Positions 17,567 to 28,057 of a DNA stretch of 64,000 bases are shown one piece after another. This DNA is from Saprospiraceae bacterium (GTDB taxonomy: Bacteria; Bacteroidota; Bacteroidia; Chitinophagales; Saprospiraceae). Location of the stretch: contig JADJWN010000003.1 of NCBI GenBank assembly GCA_016716335.1, positions 186,001 to 250,000 on the forward strand, written 5' to 3'. Each line of letters starts with the position of its first letter. Positions within the stretch are counted from its first letter, which is position 1. The notes beneath the pieces were generated by a model. That model was given only the letters and a program-made list of their open reading frames with translations, searched no databases and was not told where the DNA came from. The translations under genes were made by a program, and so were the position numbers.

Positions 17567-20500
17567 ATGTATCGAAAGGTTTTCTTGCTTGTCTGGCCAA
17601 TTTTGGGATTATGGATTTGGAGTGTCTATGGATATGCCAATTGCTCCAAGCCATTTGGTCTGAGTTTTCCGGATAAGACTACCACCTCCATTGATGTAAG
17701 GTGGTCTGACGGGAATATCAATCCTCTGGGATGGGAAATTGAGATTACAGAGCGGGGAAAGGCTCCTTCAGGAATACCGGATTATGTAAATATTCCAGCC
17801 CGTAATTTCAGAATCGAAATGCTGAATCCCTCTTCAGCTTATGATCTTTATATCCGTGCCAGATGCAGCAGCAGCAGTGTGAGTGACTGGAACGGTCCTT
17901 TTTTATTTACCACAGTTTTTTCCAATCCTACTGCCTGCAAGGTATTTGTTCCTGTCAAGGACAACGGAACAGAAATATTCCAGATTGATGTGGATCAGCC
18001 GGGGAGATTGGGAGTGGATGTCTTTGTAAAATCTGTGGAATTGCTGATGGAACATACCTGGCCTGCCGATATGCAGATAGTATTGGAATCACCTGCCGGC
18101 AAATCGGTGATTCTTACCAATCACTATGGCACTATCACAGACAATTTTGGAGATGTGAATGATTTGGCCTGTAAAAGTAATACCATTTTTGATGGGGATG
18201 CCTGTATTCCCATCCGGCAGGGCCGACCACCCTTTGCAGGTATTTACAAACCGGAGGAGAGTTTCACCATTTTTGATGATAACAGTCCGGCAAAAGGTGT
18301 CTGGAGACTTAGGACCTTTGACAGGGCAGTACAGGATATCGGTATTATAAGGTATCTGAAAATCAATTTTTCGGAAGAAAGATGCATAACTCCTGCCAAT
18401 TTTTCAGTGGCGGAGATTGACTTCAACAGTGTGGAATTGACCTGGAGTTCATTCAGTTTCTGCAATGCAGCCAGGATAAGCATAGGAGCTCCGGGACAAC
18501 CGGTGGATTCCATGACTCAGTATTTCATTAATTGTCAGAATAATAAATTTACCATTACAGGTCTTGCCCCCAATACGGAATATCAGGTATTGGTACACGC
18601 CATTTGCGGAACCGGGATATCAGCCGGCAGTTGTCCGGTCATTTTCAAGACAGCCTGTGAGGCAGCCACAGTTTCGGAGGGTTTTGATGATCTGGAGAAG
18701 TGCAGGGAAGGCTGTGCTTTTGCCTGCAATATCCGGGGAGTGTGGCAGAATGTAGCCGATGACGGGATACAGGACTGGATCGTGTGGAAAGGAAGAACGG
18801 ACACCGAAAATACCGGTCCGGATGGAGATATTTCAGGCACAGGCAAATATGTGTATATAGAGAACAATCCGGATTTGTGTGGTGAAAAAAATGAGGTGAT
18901 ACTCGAATCTGACTGCATGGATATTTTAGGTAATCCCTCCGGATGCGACATGTCTTTTTACTATCACATGTATGGTGTCAATACAGAGTCCCTGACGCTC
19001 GAAGTGAATACGGAGGGAAATGACCGATGGGAATTGTTGTTTGAAAAGCGGGGAGATCAGGGCAACAGATGGATACAGCAGACGCTCAGTCTGGGCGAAT
19101 GGGGTGGTAAAACCGGTAAATTCAGATTCAGGGCAGTGTCAGGTACAGGCAATTTCGGAGACATTGCACTGGATCAGATTGAATTTTACAAATCAAAGAT
19201 AAGGAACAGTTTAGTAAGGTATTACAGAGATCAGGATGGAGACGGATATGGTACGGGTACGGAGTTTAAAGACTTATGCACGCTCAATATACCTGATGGA
19301 TATTCATTGATTGCCGGTGATTGTGATGATAGCAATCCGCTTATTTATCCGGGAGCGATTGAAATTCCCTGCAATGCCGTAGATGAAAATTGCAATGGTA
19401 TGGAAGACGATAGTCCACTTTTTAACCCTATCACTGTTAGTGCCACTATACTGCCTGAAAGCTGTAATGGATTGAAAGATGGAATCATCAATCTGGTAAT
19501 CGCCGGAGGAACGCCTCCGTACTCTGTAAGGTGGAATAATGGAAAAGAAGGAGTATTTGTGGATGGGTTAAGTCATGGGTTCTACTTTGCGGAAATCAGG
19601 GATTTCGGAGGGTGTGTATTCAGGACGCAGTTTTTTGAGGTGCCTGTACAGACCGTAATAAATATAAGTGTACTGAATCTGGTCAGACCAAGCTGTGATG
19701 GTAAATCGGATGGTGCCATACATATCAATCATTCGGGTGGTGTAGGCCCGATTGACTACAAATGGAGCAACGGCGCAGTTACAAAAGATCTGATGAATAT
19801 TCAGGCAGGAGTATATACCCTTACATTAACAGACAGTAACGGATGTGTCAGGGAAAGTGAGCAGATTTCACTTTTTGCCTTGCCTTCATTCACTGCCGGA
19901 GTGGCTTCGATGAAAACTCCCCGATGTCATGGCTCCAATGATGGAAGTATATCTATTCAGGTGCAGGGAGGAAAGTCACCTTTTCAGGTGGAATGGAATA
20001 ATGGTCAGTTGGGGTTTATGATTTCGATGATTACGGCGGGACCCTATTCGTGTACAGTCACAGATGCAGATGGTTGCAGAAATGTGGTGAATACGATTTT
20101 GGTCCAACCACCTGAGCTGAAAAATGAAATCATCAGTATAGAACAGGTAAGATGCTCCGGGGAGCGAAACGGAGCTGTAAAGACGATAACTTCCGGAGGT
20201 ACACCACCTTATACTTTTTTCTGGAACAATTTTTTGTTTACGGAAAGTATTTTTGATGTCCCGGCCGGAAATTATTCCTTACTGATCAGCGACAGGAACG
20301 GCTGTGAACTGGAGAAAACCGGTATGAGGGTAACCCAACCGCAAAAATTAATGGCAGAGTTACAGGATGTAGTGCCTTCTGTATGTCCACTTGGGAAAAA
20401 TGGCTCTATTGAGGTCGGTGTTTCGGGAGGGATACTGGAATATAACTATGCATGGAAAGGCACTGAGTCTCAAACCAACAGGGCTGTAAATCTGAGTAAA

Positions 20501-21531
20501 GGATTGTACGGCGTGACCGTAGTGGACAGAAATGGATGTAAAAGTAGTATCACCAATATTTTAGTACCTTTTGTAAATGTACCTGTATTGTCAGAGTTGA
20601 CACTGATCAAAGACAATAAATGTTATCTGGAGAAAGGCGCCAGAATAGAGGCTCAGCTGAAAAACGGGACAGCACCCTATGATTATAACTGGAGTTCAGG
20701 AGCTCAATATATCAAGACATCAACCAGGGATACGATTCTTGATCTGCCTGCGGGAAACTACCGACTCACAGTAACCGATGCATTAGGTTGTTTTGGAGAA
20801 TCACAGACATTGACCATCCCGGAAAAACCTGTGTATGAATACAGCGTCACCCATATACAGAATAATGTTTGCAAGGAGGATTCTACCGGTGAAATCCGTA
20901 TTGAGATATCAGGGGGTATGCCTCCCTTTACCGTGAATTGGTCAGGTGATGCAGAAGGGTCTTCATTCGTGATTTACCCAATGGTGTTTATTATGGTACT
21001 ATAAGGGACAGGGAGGATTGTATGCTTACAATCCAACCCATTCAAATCTACAGCGAATCAAATATTTATGTGTATCCGGACATTCAGCATGCAACGGGAG
21101 GAATGAACAATGGCAGCATCTGTCTGACATTGTCAGGTGCACTTTTTCCGGTTAATGTGTCCTGGAGTACAGGCCTGTCCCCCAATCAATATTGTCTGTC
21201 CGGTTTGCCGGCCGGTGTATATTCCGTTACAGTCACAGATAATGCCGGATGTGTCGAAGCACTCATGTTTGAGATTCAAAATATCTCATCTTTAAGCGAA
21301 AATGAGGTTAAAAATCCGGTCCTACTGTTTCCGAATCCGGCAAGTGAGACATTGTATCTTATCAATGCTGAAGATATGGAAGGCTTACAGCTGTACACTT
21401 CAGATGGTCAGATACAGGAAGTAAAAATCAAAGACAATTCTATGGACATAAGTGGATTGCCTTCCGGACTTTATTTTATCAGATTCAAAGGGAATAAACG
21501 GAATCAAATTCTGAAATTTATAAAAATCTGA
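17567..21531 (+). CDS. Large T9SS surface protein with P-domain, MopE motif and eight SprB repeats (frameshifted)
   Basis: An adhesin-like exported protein. Frames 17567-21004 and 21022-21531 are one gene: adding one base near 20958-20966 reads SS-IRDLPNGVYYGTIRDRE and gives 1321 residues. Order: signal peptide (MYRKVFLLVWPILGLWIW...YA), fibronectin type III, a proprotein-convertase P-domain (about 125-280, LESPAGKSVILTNHYG, GVWRLRTFD), a second fibronectin domain, a beta-sandwich module with Cys pairs, and a MopE-type motif (YYRDQDGDGYGTG, GDCDDSNPLIYPGA, DENCNG near 550-620). Then come eight SprB-type repeats of about 75-85 residues, each with a G-G-x-P-P-Y/F and W-x-N/S-G signature, and a type A sorting domain (VLLFPNPASETLYL ... 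GLYFIRFKG). SprB repeats are known from the mobile gliding adhesin of Flavobacterium. No terminator is obvious; it converges on the PorE-like gene four bases away. Confidence 0.88.
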
Positions 21532-21534
21532 GAT

Positions 21535-23523
21535 TCAATCCAGAATGGTAAATGTAGTTCTCCGGTTGAGTTGGTGTTCCTCTTCTGTACATTTCATGCA
21601 TTCACAGTTTATCAGGAGTTTATCTTCACCGTAACCTTTGGCACTAAGTCTTTCATAATCAATTCCTTTGGAAATCAGATAATCCACAGCTGATTGTGCC
21701 CGTTTTTGAGAGAGGATCTGATTGTATGCTCTTTCGCCACGACAGTCCGTGTGCGACGATAATTGTATGCGGATCTGTGGATTTACCCGAAGCAAATCCG
21801 CCAATTCGTCCAGGATCGGAGCGGCAGTCGGAGTTATATCCCATTTATCATAGTCATAATAAATGTTTTGCAGTGTAATTTCCTTGTTTTTGAAAAGTTT
21901 TTGAAGGACTATATCTGTGTTGATGGTATGGGAATTCTGGTCGGTTTTCCAATCTATGCCGTAAGATGAGATTTCTGTCTCTCTGTTGAGGTAGCCATTT
22001 TTATTGGCAATGATGATGTAATGGTTGTTTTCTTCTATTTCAGCTGCAAAAATGCCGTTCAGACCGGATGTGCCCTGAAAAATTGTTTTACCATTTTTTT
22101 CCCTGATTCTGATATTTACAGAGGGGAGTTGTCTTGTGCCGAGTAATATGCTGGACGGATCATCTTCGACCTGATAATAGGATTCCAGTGTCTTCCCGGC
22201 AAGAAAAACCGATTTTTTTATGCTTTGAGGAGTATTGCCGGCGATCAGGGTTGTATCGGTTTTGACCGGAAGAGGTCTGCGGGTGAAAATAAAAATGTCT
22301 TCTTTTCCGGTACCTTTTCGCACTGAGCTGAAATAGCCCTTTTGCTTCATGTTTCCGGTGAGTCTGGCATAATCATCTACAATAAGTCCAAAATCATCTC
22401 CCCCTGAATTTACAGGTCTTCTGAGATTTTCCGGATTTGCCCAGCTTCTGTCTTTTTTCAGATAGGTTTTGAAAATATCCAGACCTCCCAGCCCCGGCAG
22501 ATAATCGGATGAAAAATACAAAGTATCTCCGTGTGTGGTGGGAAATTTCTCATTTCCTATCGTATTGATAGAATTGGGAAGGGGTTCGGGTTCGCTCCAT
22601 AAGCCGTTTTCATCCAATTCCGAATAAAAGAGGTCATAGCTGACTCCGGGATCATTGATGTCTGCACTGAATATCAGGATGCTGTCATTTTCAAAAAGTG
22701 CGGGGTGCCCGTAATTGAATCTGTCCTCTACAAAGTTAAGTGGTTGAGGTTCGGTAAAAAATCCGTCTATTCTTCTGGATTGCATAATTTTACATCTGGC
22801 ATCGCCGGTGCCAAAACTGTAACAACGGGTGAAATACAAGGTACTGTAATCCTTACTGAAACAAGGAGTTCCTTCATTATGACCCGAATTAATTTCCAGG
22901 TCAAATTTTCTGACATCAGACCCATTTATGAGCATTATGAATAAATCCGAAAATTTTTCACCTGTCCACAGGTACTTTTCCGAGCTGCCGGCCATCTGAC
23001 GGTCAGAAGTAAAAATCAGGAAATCTTTTTCGTAAATGGCCGGACTATAATCAGCAGAAAAAGAATTTTCAAAAATCTTATCCACGGAGTATTCGGATGG
23101 CTCATTGTTCCATTCCATCACCTGACGGCAGATTCTGATCTCTCTGTCTGCTTCTGAGGTATTACCGGTTTTTTTGCCGTATTCCTCAAAAGCCACTATT
23201 GCCTGTGGGTAATCCTCTGCCATTTTGTACAATGTGCCCAGTTCTTTCCAGGCCAATGGATTATAGCCTATTTCCAATGCTCTCTTCATCCATATCAAAG
23301 CATTGTCGATATCGGAGGTCATCAGATAACTTTTGGACAACATGTATGATTTCCTGCCCGACCTGTCCTCATTTCCTTGTTCCAGTTCTTTGCTCAGCAA
23401 TTCAATGGCCTGAAAATATTGCCTGTATGCATAGGCTGTTTCCCCATCCTTCACTTTTTGGGTAAAGGAGCAGGATTCTGCAATCAGCGAAATCAAGACC
23501 GTAATAATCAGTACTCTGTTCAA
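21535..23523 (-). CDS. PorE-like envelope protein: TPR, beta-propeller, OmpA domain
   Basis: A 662-residue outer-membrane-associated protein. Order: signal sequence with Cys18 in LIAESCS (a weak lipobox), TPR units at about 25-120 (TAYAYRQYFQAIELLSKEL, ALEIGYNPLAWKELGTLY), a PD40-type propeller with repeated FTSDR, YFTRC, IFSAD and YFSSDYLPG strands (about 150-420), a carboxypeptidase-like regulatory domain with GLNGIFAAEIEENNHYIIIANKNGYL (about 465-535), and an OmpA-like peptidoglycan-binding domain (YYDYDKWDITPTA, LSSHTDCRG, NQILSQKRAQSAVDYLI, LNRRTTFTI). This domain order matches PorE, which anchors the T9SS ring to peptidoglycan. Paralogs with this layout are common in the group, so an exact PorE identity is not proven. 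The neighbouring T9SS cargo gene makes a role in secretion or surface anchoring plausible. Confidence 0.85.
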   Translation of the reverse strand: MNRVLIITVLISLIAESCSFTQKVKDGETAYAYRQYFQAIELLSKELEQGNEDRSGRKSYMLSKSYLMTSDIDNALIWMKRALEIGYNPLAWKELGTLYKMAEDYPQAIVAFEEYGKKTGNTSEADREIRICRQVMEWNNEPSEYSVDKIFENSFSADYSPAIYEKDFLIFTSDRQMAGSSEKYLWTGEKFSDLFIMLINGSDVRKFDLEINSGHNEGTPCFSKDYSTLYFTRCYSFGTGDARCKIMQSRRIDGFFTEPQPLNFVEDRFNYGHPALFENDSILIFSADINDPGVSYDLFYSELDENGLWSEPEPLPNSINTIGNEKFPTTHGDTLYFSSDYLPGLGGLDIFKTYLKKDRSWANPENLRRPVNSGGDDFGLIVDDYARLTGNMKQKGYFSSVRKGTGKEDIFIFTRRPLPVKTDTTLIAGNTPQSIKKSVFLAGKTLESYYQVEDDPSSILLGTRQLPSVNIRIREKNGKTIFQGTSGLNGIFAAEIEENNHYIIIANKNGYLNRETEISSYGIDWKTDQNSHTINTDIVLQKLFKNKEITLQNIYYDYDKWDITPTAAPILDELADLLRVNPQIRIQLSSHTDCRGERAYNQILSQKRAQSAVDYLISKGIDYERLSAKGYGEDKLLINCECMKCTEEEHQLNRRTTFTILD

Positions 23524-23629
23524 TACTATCAGATTAAAATCTAAAGGATTTAACGGGTTTTACAATAAAGCAATTACACCCACCGGTAAAAATCGTTCAA
23601 TTTTGACTATGTGTTGATAATAAAAAAGA

Positions 23630-23658
23630 AAAGGCGATAAAAATGTTTTATCGCCTTT
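23630..23658 (-). terminator. Terminator of secDF
   Basis: A 13-bp perfect stem, AAAGGCGATAAAA with TTTTATCGCCTTT, around a three-base loop. On the minus strand a T-rich stretch (ttcttttttatta) follows. It lies about 30 bases after the secDF stop. Confidence 0.85.
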
Positions 23659-23685
23659 CAGATATATTATGCAATGAAATAATAA

Positions 23686-26600
23686 TCAGACCTTAGCAGA
23701 CCTTCTGCTGAATGATTTTTCAGGTGTGGGCTTGTGCTCCCGCGTCACAACCTTAAGGTCATGAGCCAGATCATTTACCACAGGGGCTGCAATGAAAATA
23801 GAGGAATAAGTACCGACTATGATACCAACAAAGAGAGCAAATGCAAAGCCTTTGATGCTGGCTCCTCCGAATATCAAGAGAATCACAATCACCAATAAGG
23901 TGGTGCCGGATGTCAGCAATGTTCTGGAAAGCGTGGTATTGATAGCCATATTGATCACATCCTCTTTTTTAGCAGTGGTATGTATGCCCATAAACTCCCG
24001 GATTCTGTCAAAAACAATCACGGTATCATTGATGGAGTAACCTATCACTGTCAGAATGGCTGCAATAAATGCCTGATCCAGCTCAAGTGAGAAAGGCAAC
24101 AAACCTCTGAGGATAGAGAATAATCCCAGCACTATGAATGCATCATGGAATACCGCCACAATAGCTCCGAAACTATACTGCCACTTTGAAAATCTCAGCA
24201 AAAGGTAGAGGAAAATCACAATCAATGCAAAAATACCTGCATAGAAAGAACTCTTCTTTAAATCATCCGCAATGGTAGGACCAACCTGGTTGGAACTTGT
24301 CACGTGTATGACATCATTGGAAGATTCAGTATTGATGAAATCTTCAAATTTAACATCAGATTTGGTAAGCTGTACGATACCTTCATGCAGTTTGCCTGAA
24401 ACTTTCTCATACACATCATCTGAGGTGTCATCGATAAGGTAAGAGGTAGTAATATTGTAGGTATTATCCACATCTACCTGCTTTACCACAGGGGCTGCAC
24501 CGAAAACGGAAGTCAGTGCATTTCTCAATGCATCAGAGGTGATATTTTCCTTTCCGGTAAACTGTACATTGTAGGAAAATCCTCCTTTATAATCTACGCC
24601 AAGATCAAAGCCTCTTGTAAACATGGAGACCAGACCTGCAAGGATGAGTGCACCGGAGATAACATAGGCTGCTTTTCTTTTGCCCAACCAATCAATATTG
24701 ATGGAAGAAAGCGCATTCTTTGAAAAACCTGTCCAGAAACTGAGTGGCTTTTTCTTCTCCACCCACCAGTCTATGATAAGTCTTGATACCAGCAAGGCAG
24801 TGAATACAGAACAGAGCACCCCGATAATCAATACAACAGCGAAACCTTTGACCGGACCCAAACCGAAATAGGCCAATACCATGGCAGTAAGAATGGTAGT
24901 GACATTGGCATCTATGATGGCGGAATAGGAATTGTAAAATCCATCTGCAATGGCGGTAGGCAGATTTTTGCCTGCTCTCAATTCTTCCTTGATCCTTTCA
25001 TAAATAATCACGTTGGCATCCACTGCCATACCTATAGTAAGCACAATACCTGCGATGCCTGATAAGGTCAGCACCGTACCAAAACTTGAAAGTGTACCAA
25101 AAATCAGGAAAACATTGAGCAGAAGCGAAATCACCGCCACTACACCACCGCCTGCATAATACAATATCATAAAAATCACTACCAAGGCAAATCCCAGAAG
25201 AATGGAATTGATACTTTTCTGGATATTTTGCTTACCCAAAGAAGGTCCAACATTGGACTCCTGGATGATTTTAGTCTTGGCGGGCAGTTTACCTACTTCG
25301 AGGATGTTGGCAAAATCCACGGCTTCATCTACCGAAAAATTGCCTGTAATGGATGAGGAACCTCCGGTAATCGGCCCGTTAACTCTGGGTGCGGATACAA
25401 CCTCATTATCCAGTACTATGGCGATTTCCCGATTTCCATCGTTGGCAGCTTTGGTGGTCATTTCAGCCCACTTTTTAGCTCCGTTGGCATTCATGCGCAA
25501 ATTAACCTCTACCTGACCGGTTACCGGATCCAAGGTCTGTACGGCACTGGTCACTACTTCTCCGTCCAATGGCGCTTTGTCAGTGTTAGCCAGAGTCTTG
25601 ATCAGGTAAAGCTCATATTGATTGGTAAAATTGCCTTTTTCATCCTGACTTGGCTTGTATGACCAGAGGAATTTGGAATTTTTCGGAAATAACGCTTTGA
25701 TATCAGGTCTTTCAAGCAATTCAGAAATGTAGTTTTTCTGATTCTTTTCGGCCACACCCATAACGGAAGGAGGCATTGTGCCCTGATTGAGTATCAATGC
25801 ACTCAACAGACTTCCTTTATTGTCCAGGCCGGTGGAGGACTTAGGCACTATCTGCATGGTGGAATCTCCGGTCAGGTTTCCGAATTCGTCCATGGCAGGA
25901 GTGTAGATGGTATCCATTTCGGTAGTCTGTGCATTCCCGAGTGAATCCACTGCCGAAACATTGCCCGAAAGTCTTCTGTCAGCTTCCTGAAAGGCCTGAG
26001 CTATTCCGGCATCCGTATTTCTGTATGTATCCCAAAATTCAAGCTGAGCAGAAGCCTGCAGGTATTGTCTTGCTCTTTCGGGATTGTCGATACCGGGCAT
26101 TTCAACCAAAATAAGGTCTCTTGCAGCATCCAGCGATACATTAGGTTGTGCAACACCCAGCTTGTCTATCCTTTCTTTGAGCATCTTGAAGGTCAGTCCA
26201 ACCGTTTCGTCAGCTTTAGCTCTGAGGGCCCGTATTACTACACCATCGTTGGATTCCGTATTGATATCAGTGAGTATTTCACTTCTTGAGAATATTCTGC
26301 CCAGCTTATCTGGACCTGCCACTTTTCTGTATTCATCAGCAAAAAGTGTGATAAAATCAGACTGAGATGTTTTTTTGGCTGCCTTGGCATTATTTAAGGC
26401 CTGGATGAATTCAGCATTTTTATTGTTTCTGCCTGCCAGTGTTTTGAGGAAATCTTCCAGATCTACTTCAAGCACGGTACTCATACCACCTTTCAGATCT
26501 AATCCCAAAGCCAGCTGCTGTTTTTTCAGTTCTGAGTAGGTGTAGGATTTGATGAGTGGAATACTGAAGATTTTTTCAGAAGAAATAGAGTCCAGAAATC

Positions 26601-26781
26601 TTGCTCTGGCAATCTTATATTCTAAGGATCCAATTTTACTTTCATCTCCACCTACGGCCGTAAGGGCATATGCATCTGACTCTTTTTCAACCCTGTTAGT
26701 GGGAATAAAGTAGTAAAACTGCAATAAACATACTAATGATATCAGTACGAGAAATACCTTTATTAAACCTTTTCCTTGCAT
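23686..26781 (-). CDS. secDF: Protein translocase subunit SecDF (fused)
   Basis: A 1031-residue inner-membrane protein that uses the proton gradient to pull preproteins through SecYEG from the periplasmic side. The SecD half has the N-terminal membrane segment, the DLKGGMSTVLEVD motif near residue 100, the P1 periplasmic domain and a six-helix bundle with AIAGIVLTIGMAVDANVIIYERIKEE. The SecF half begins near 690 with FDLGVDYKGG and has its own bundle with ILTVIGYSINDTVIVFDRIRE. The fusion and the long P1 region are typical of Bacteroidota. A basic tail ends the protein. A -7 element precedes it and a hairpin terminator follows, so it is probably monocistronic. Confidence 0.97.
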   Translation of the reverse strand: MQGKGLIKVFLVLISLVCLLQFYYFIPTNRVEKESDAYALTAVGGDESKIGSLEYKIARARFLDSISSEKIFSIPLIKSYTYSELKKQQLALGLDLKGGMSTVLEVDLEDFLKTLAGRNNKNAEFIQALNNAKAAKKTSQSDFITLFADEYRKVAGPDKLGRIFSRSEILTDINTESNDGVVIRALRAKADETVGLTFKMLKERIDKLGVAQPNVSLDAARDLILVEMPGIDNPERARQYLQASAQLEFWDTYRNTDAGIAQAFQEADRRLSGNVSAVDSLGNAQTTEMDTIYTPAMDEFGNLTGDSTMQIVPKSSTGLDNKGSLLSALILNQGTMPPSVMGVAEKNQKNYISELLERPDIKALFPKNSKFLWSYKPSQDEKGNFTNQYELYLIKTLANTDKAPLDGEVVTSAVQTLDPVTGQVEVNLRMNANGAKKWAEMTTKAANDGNREIAIVLDNEVVSAPRVNGPITGGSSSITGNFSVDEAVDFANILEVGKLPAKTKIIQESNVGPSLGKQNIQKSINSILLGFALVVIFMILYYAGGGVVAVISLLLNVFLIFGTLSSFGTVLTLSGIAGIVLTIGMAVDANVIIYERIKEELRAGKNLPTAIADGFYNSYSAIIDANVTTILTAMVLAYFGLGPVKGFAVVLIIGVLCSVFTALLVSRLIIDWWVEKKKPLSFWTGFSKNALSSINIDWLGKRKAAYVISGALILAGLVSMFTRGFDLGVDYKGGFSYNVQFTGKENITSDALRNALTSVFGAAPVVKQVDVDNTYNITTSYLIDDTSDDVYEKVSGKLHEGIVQLTKSDVKFEDFINTESSNDVIHVTSSNQVGPTIADDLKKSSFYAGIFALIVIFLYLLLRFSKWQYSFGAIVAVFHDAFIVLGLFSILRGLLPFSLELDQAFIAAILTVIGYSINDTVIVFDRIREFMGIHTTAKKEDVINMAINTTLSRTLLTSGTTLLVIVILLIFGGASIKGFAFALFVGIIVGTYSSIFIAAPVVNDLAHDLKVVTREHKPTPEKSFSRRSAKV

Positions 26782-26812
26782 TTTTTAATGGTTATTTTTT
26801 GAAAAAACAGCG

Positions 26813-26820
26813 CAAATATA
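26813..26820 (-). promoter_or_regulatory. -7 element of secDF
   Basis: TATATTTG on the minus strand matches TAnnTTTG, 31 bases before the secDF ATG. Confidence 0.5.
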
Positions 26821-27113
26821 CTTCTTTTCATTAACTATAATCATTTTATAACAAACATATGACTTGTAAAAAATAAATAATATGCAAAATATTTGAAAAT
26901 AGTTTTTTATATATTAAAATATTGTATATATAATTCTTATGATCAATGGAGGAACGTTTGTTTCCCGTGTTGTTTATTCTTTGACCAGGTTTTTTAGGAC
27001 TGCTTTCAATGCTTTACAACAACTTATAGAAAAGTATTTTCTAAAAACTTAAAGATTTTTGCAACTAATTGAGAAAAAACTGGGGAAAATTTTAAAAATA
27101 TAAAAAATGACAT

Positions 27114-27121
27114 TAAATTTG
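27114..27121 (+). promoter_or_regulatory. -7 element of the Xre/ParS-RES operon
   Basis: TAAATTTG matches TAnnTTTG, 17 bases before ATG 27139. It overlaps the alternative GTG start at 27121 and so argues for the ATG. Confidence 0.5.
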
Positions 27122-27138
27122 TGGCAAATGACATAATA

Positions 27139-27597
27139 ATGAAAAAATATGCAGTAATACCACCCGATGATTATGCTCAGGACCCTGCAGCAGTGTACAC
27201 CAGACAAAGTGCCCGCAGGCCTTTACTTAATTCCCGCAAAGCAGTTGCCATTGCCAGAAACGGGGTAAGGGTTGGCTACCTGCTGTATCTGGGCAAGATG
27301 ATGGATATTCACATAAGTTTGCTTGCCAAAATTCTGAATGTATCACTCCGGACATTACAGAGATATACCCCAGATATGCTGCTGGATCCCGATGCCTCCT
27401 CCAAAGTGATGCGATTGGGAGCACTGAATGCACACGGTCTCGAAGTTTTCGGGTCGCAGGATGCCTTCAATAGCTGGCTGACGTTTGAGCTACAAGCGCT
27501 CGAAGGAGACAGACCGATTGATCTGCTGGATACTTCCTTCGGATTTGAGCTGGTAGATGATATTCTGGGTAGGATAGAGCATGGCATCTACTCATGA
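27139..27597 (+). CDS. Antitoxin, Xre/MbcA/ParS family (DUF2384)
   Basis: A 152-residue antitoxin that neutralises the RES toxin encoded next to it and normally represses the shared promoter. The N-terminal half is a helix-turn-helix-like region (ISLLAKILNVSLRTLQRYTPDMLL). The C-terminal half is the ParS/DUF2384 toxin-binding domain (KVMRLGALNAHGLEVFGSQDAFNSWL by position, then PIDLLDTSFGFELVDDILGRIEHG), which inserts its end into the toxin's NAD site in characterised pairs. ATG 27139 is preferred over GTG 27121 because of the promoter box. Its stop overlaps the toxin start by four bases (ATGA), the usual coupling for such pairs. Confidence 0.92.
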   Translation: MKKYAVIPPDDYAQDPAAVYTRQSARRPLLNSRKAVAIARNGVRVGYLLYLGKMMDIHISLLAKILNVSLRTLQRYTPDMLLDPDASSKVMRLGALNAHGLEVFGSQDAFNSWLTFELQALEGDRPIDLLDTSFGFELVDDILGRIEHGIYS

Positions 27598-28055
27598 GGC
27601 TGTTCAGGATTGCCAGGCAAAAGTATATCCATGATTTGTCGGGAGAAGGGGCCAGGCTTTATGGCGGGAGGTGGAATTATCCGGGTACTCCCGTCTTATA
27701 CACCAGCGAACACAGGTCTCTTGCCCTATTGGAGGTTTTGGTACATTATGATGCACTTGCAGCTATCAGGCAGGAATATGCATGTATGGAAATCGAATTG
27801 GAAGACGCTTTGATCCAAAATGTGGAGTTAAAGATTACTCAGACAGATACCAGCTACACAGATTATGAAATAAGCCGTAAAACGGCTGACCGGCATTTTC
27901 AGGATTATCACCATCTTGCCATCAAGGTACCCAGTGTCATTGTTCCACAGGAGTATAATGTAGTGATACATACTGCCCATTCGGACTTTACCGGTGTTAA
28001 GGTTGTAAAAGTCGAACCTGTCCGATTAGACCACCGGATTTTTACTTCAAAGTAA
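27594..28055 (+). CDS. RES-domain toxin (NAD+-consuming)
   Basis: A 153-residue toxin of the RES family. Characterised members break down NAD+ by phosphorolysis and stop growth unless bound by their antitoxin. The three name-giving residues are visible: Arg in GARLYGGRWNYPG (about 20-32), Glu in SLALLEVLVHYD (about 45-56) and Ser in the KVPSVIVPQEYNVVI segment (about 118-132). Length and layout are normal, so it looks intact. It overlaps the antitoxin by four bases and converges on trmD with only two bases between stops. Located among housekeeping genes with no mobile-element marks, so it may be a resident module or an old insertion. Confidence 0.92.
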   Translation: MRLFRIARQKYIHDLSGEGARLYGGRWNYPGTPVLYTSEHRSLALLEVLVHYDALAAIRQEYACMEIELEDALIQNVELKITQTDTSYTDYEISRKTADRHFQDYHHLAIKVPSVIVPQEYNVVIHTAHSDFTGVKVVKVEPVRLDHRIFTSK

Positions 28056-28057
28056 TA

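Larger units (their letters stand above)
26782..27138. other. Divergent spacer between secDF and the toxin-antitoxin pair
   Basis: A very AT-rich spacer. It carries the secDF -7 box (26813-26820) and the antitoxin -7 box (27114-27121). No repeat, RNA gene or supported ORF was seen between them, and no obvious operator palindrome before the antitoxin. Confidence 0.55.

Noticed and set aside
27114..28055. A larger phage-defence island around the RES-Xre pair
   Set aside because: Both neighbours are housekeeping genes, and no nuclease, reverse transcriptase, integrase or transposase gene is present.
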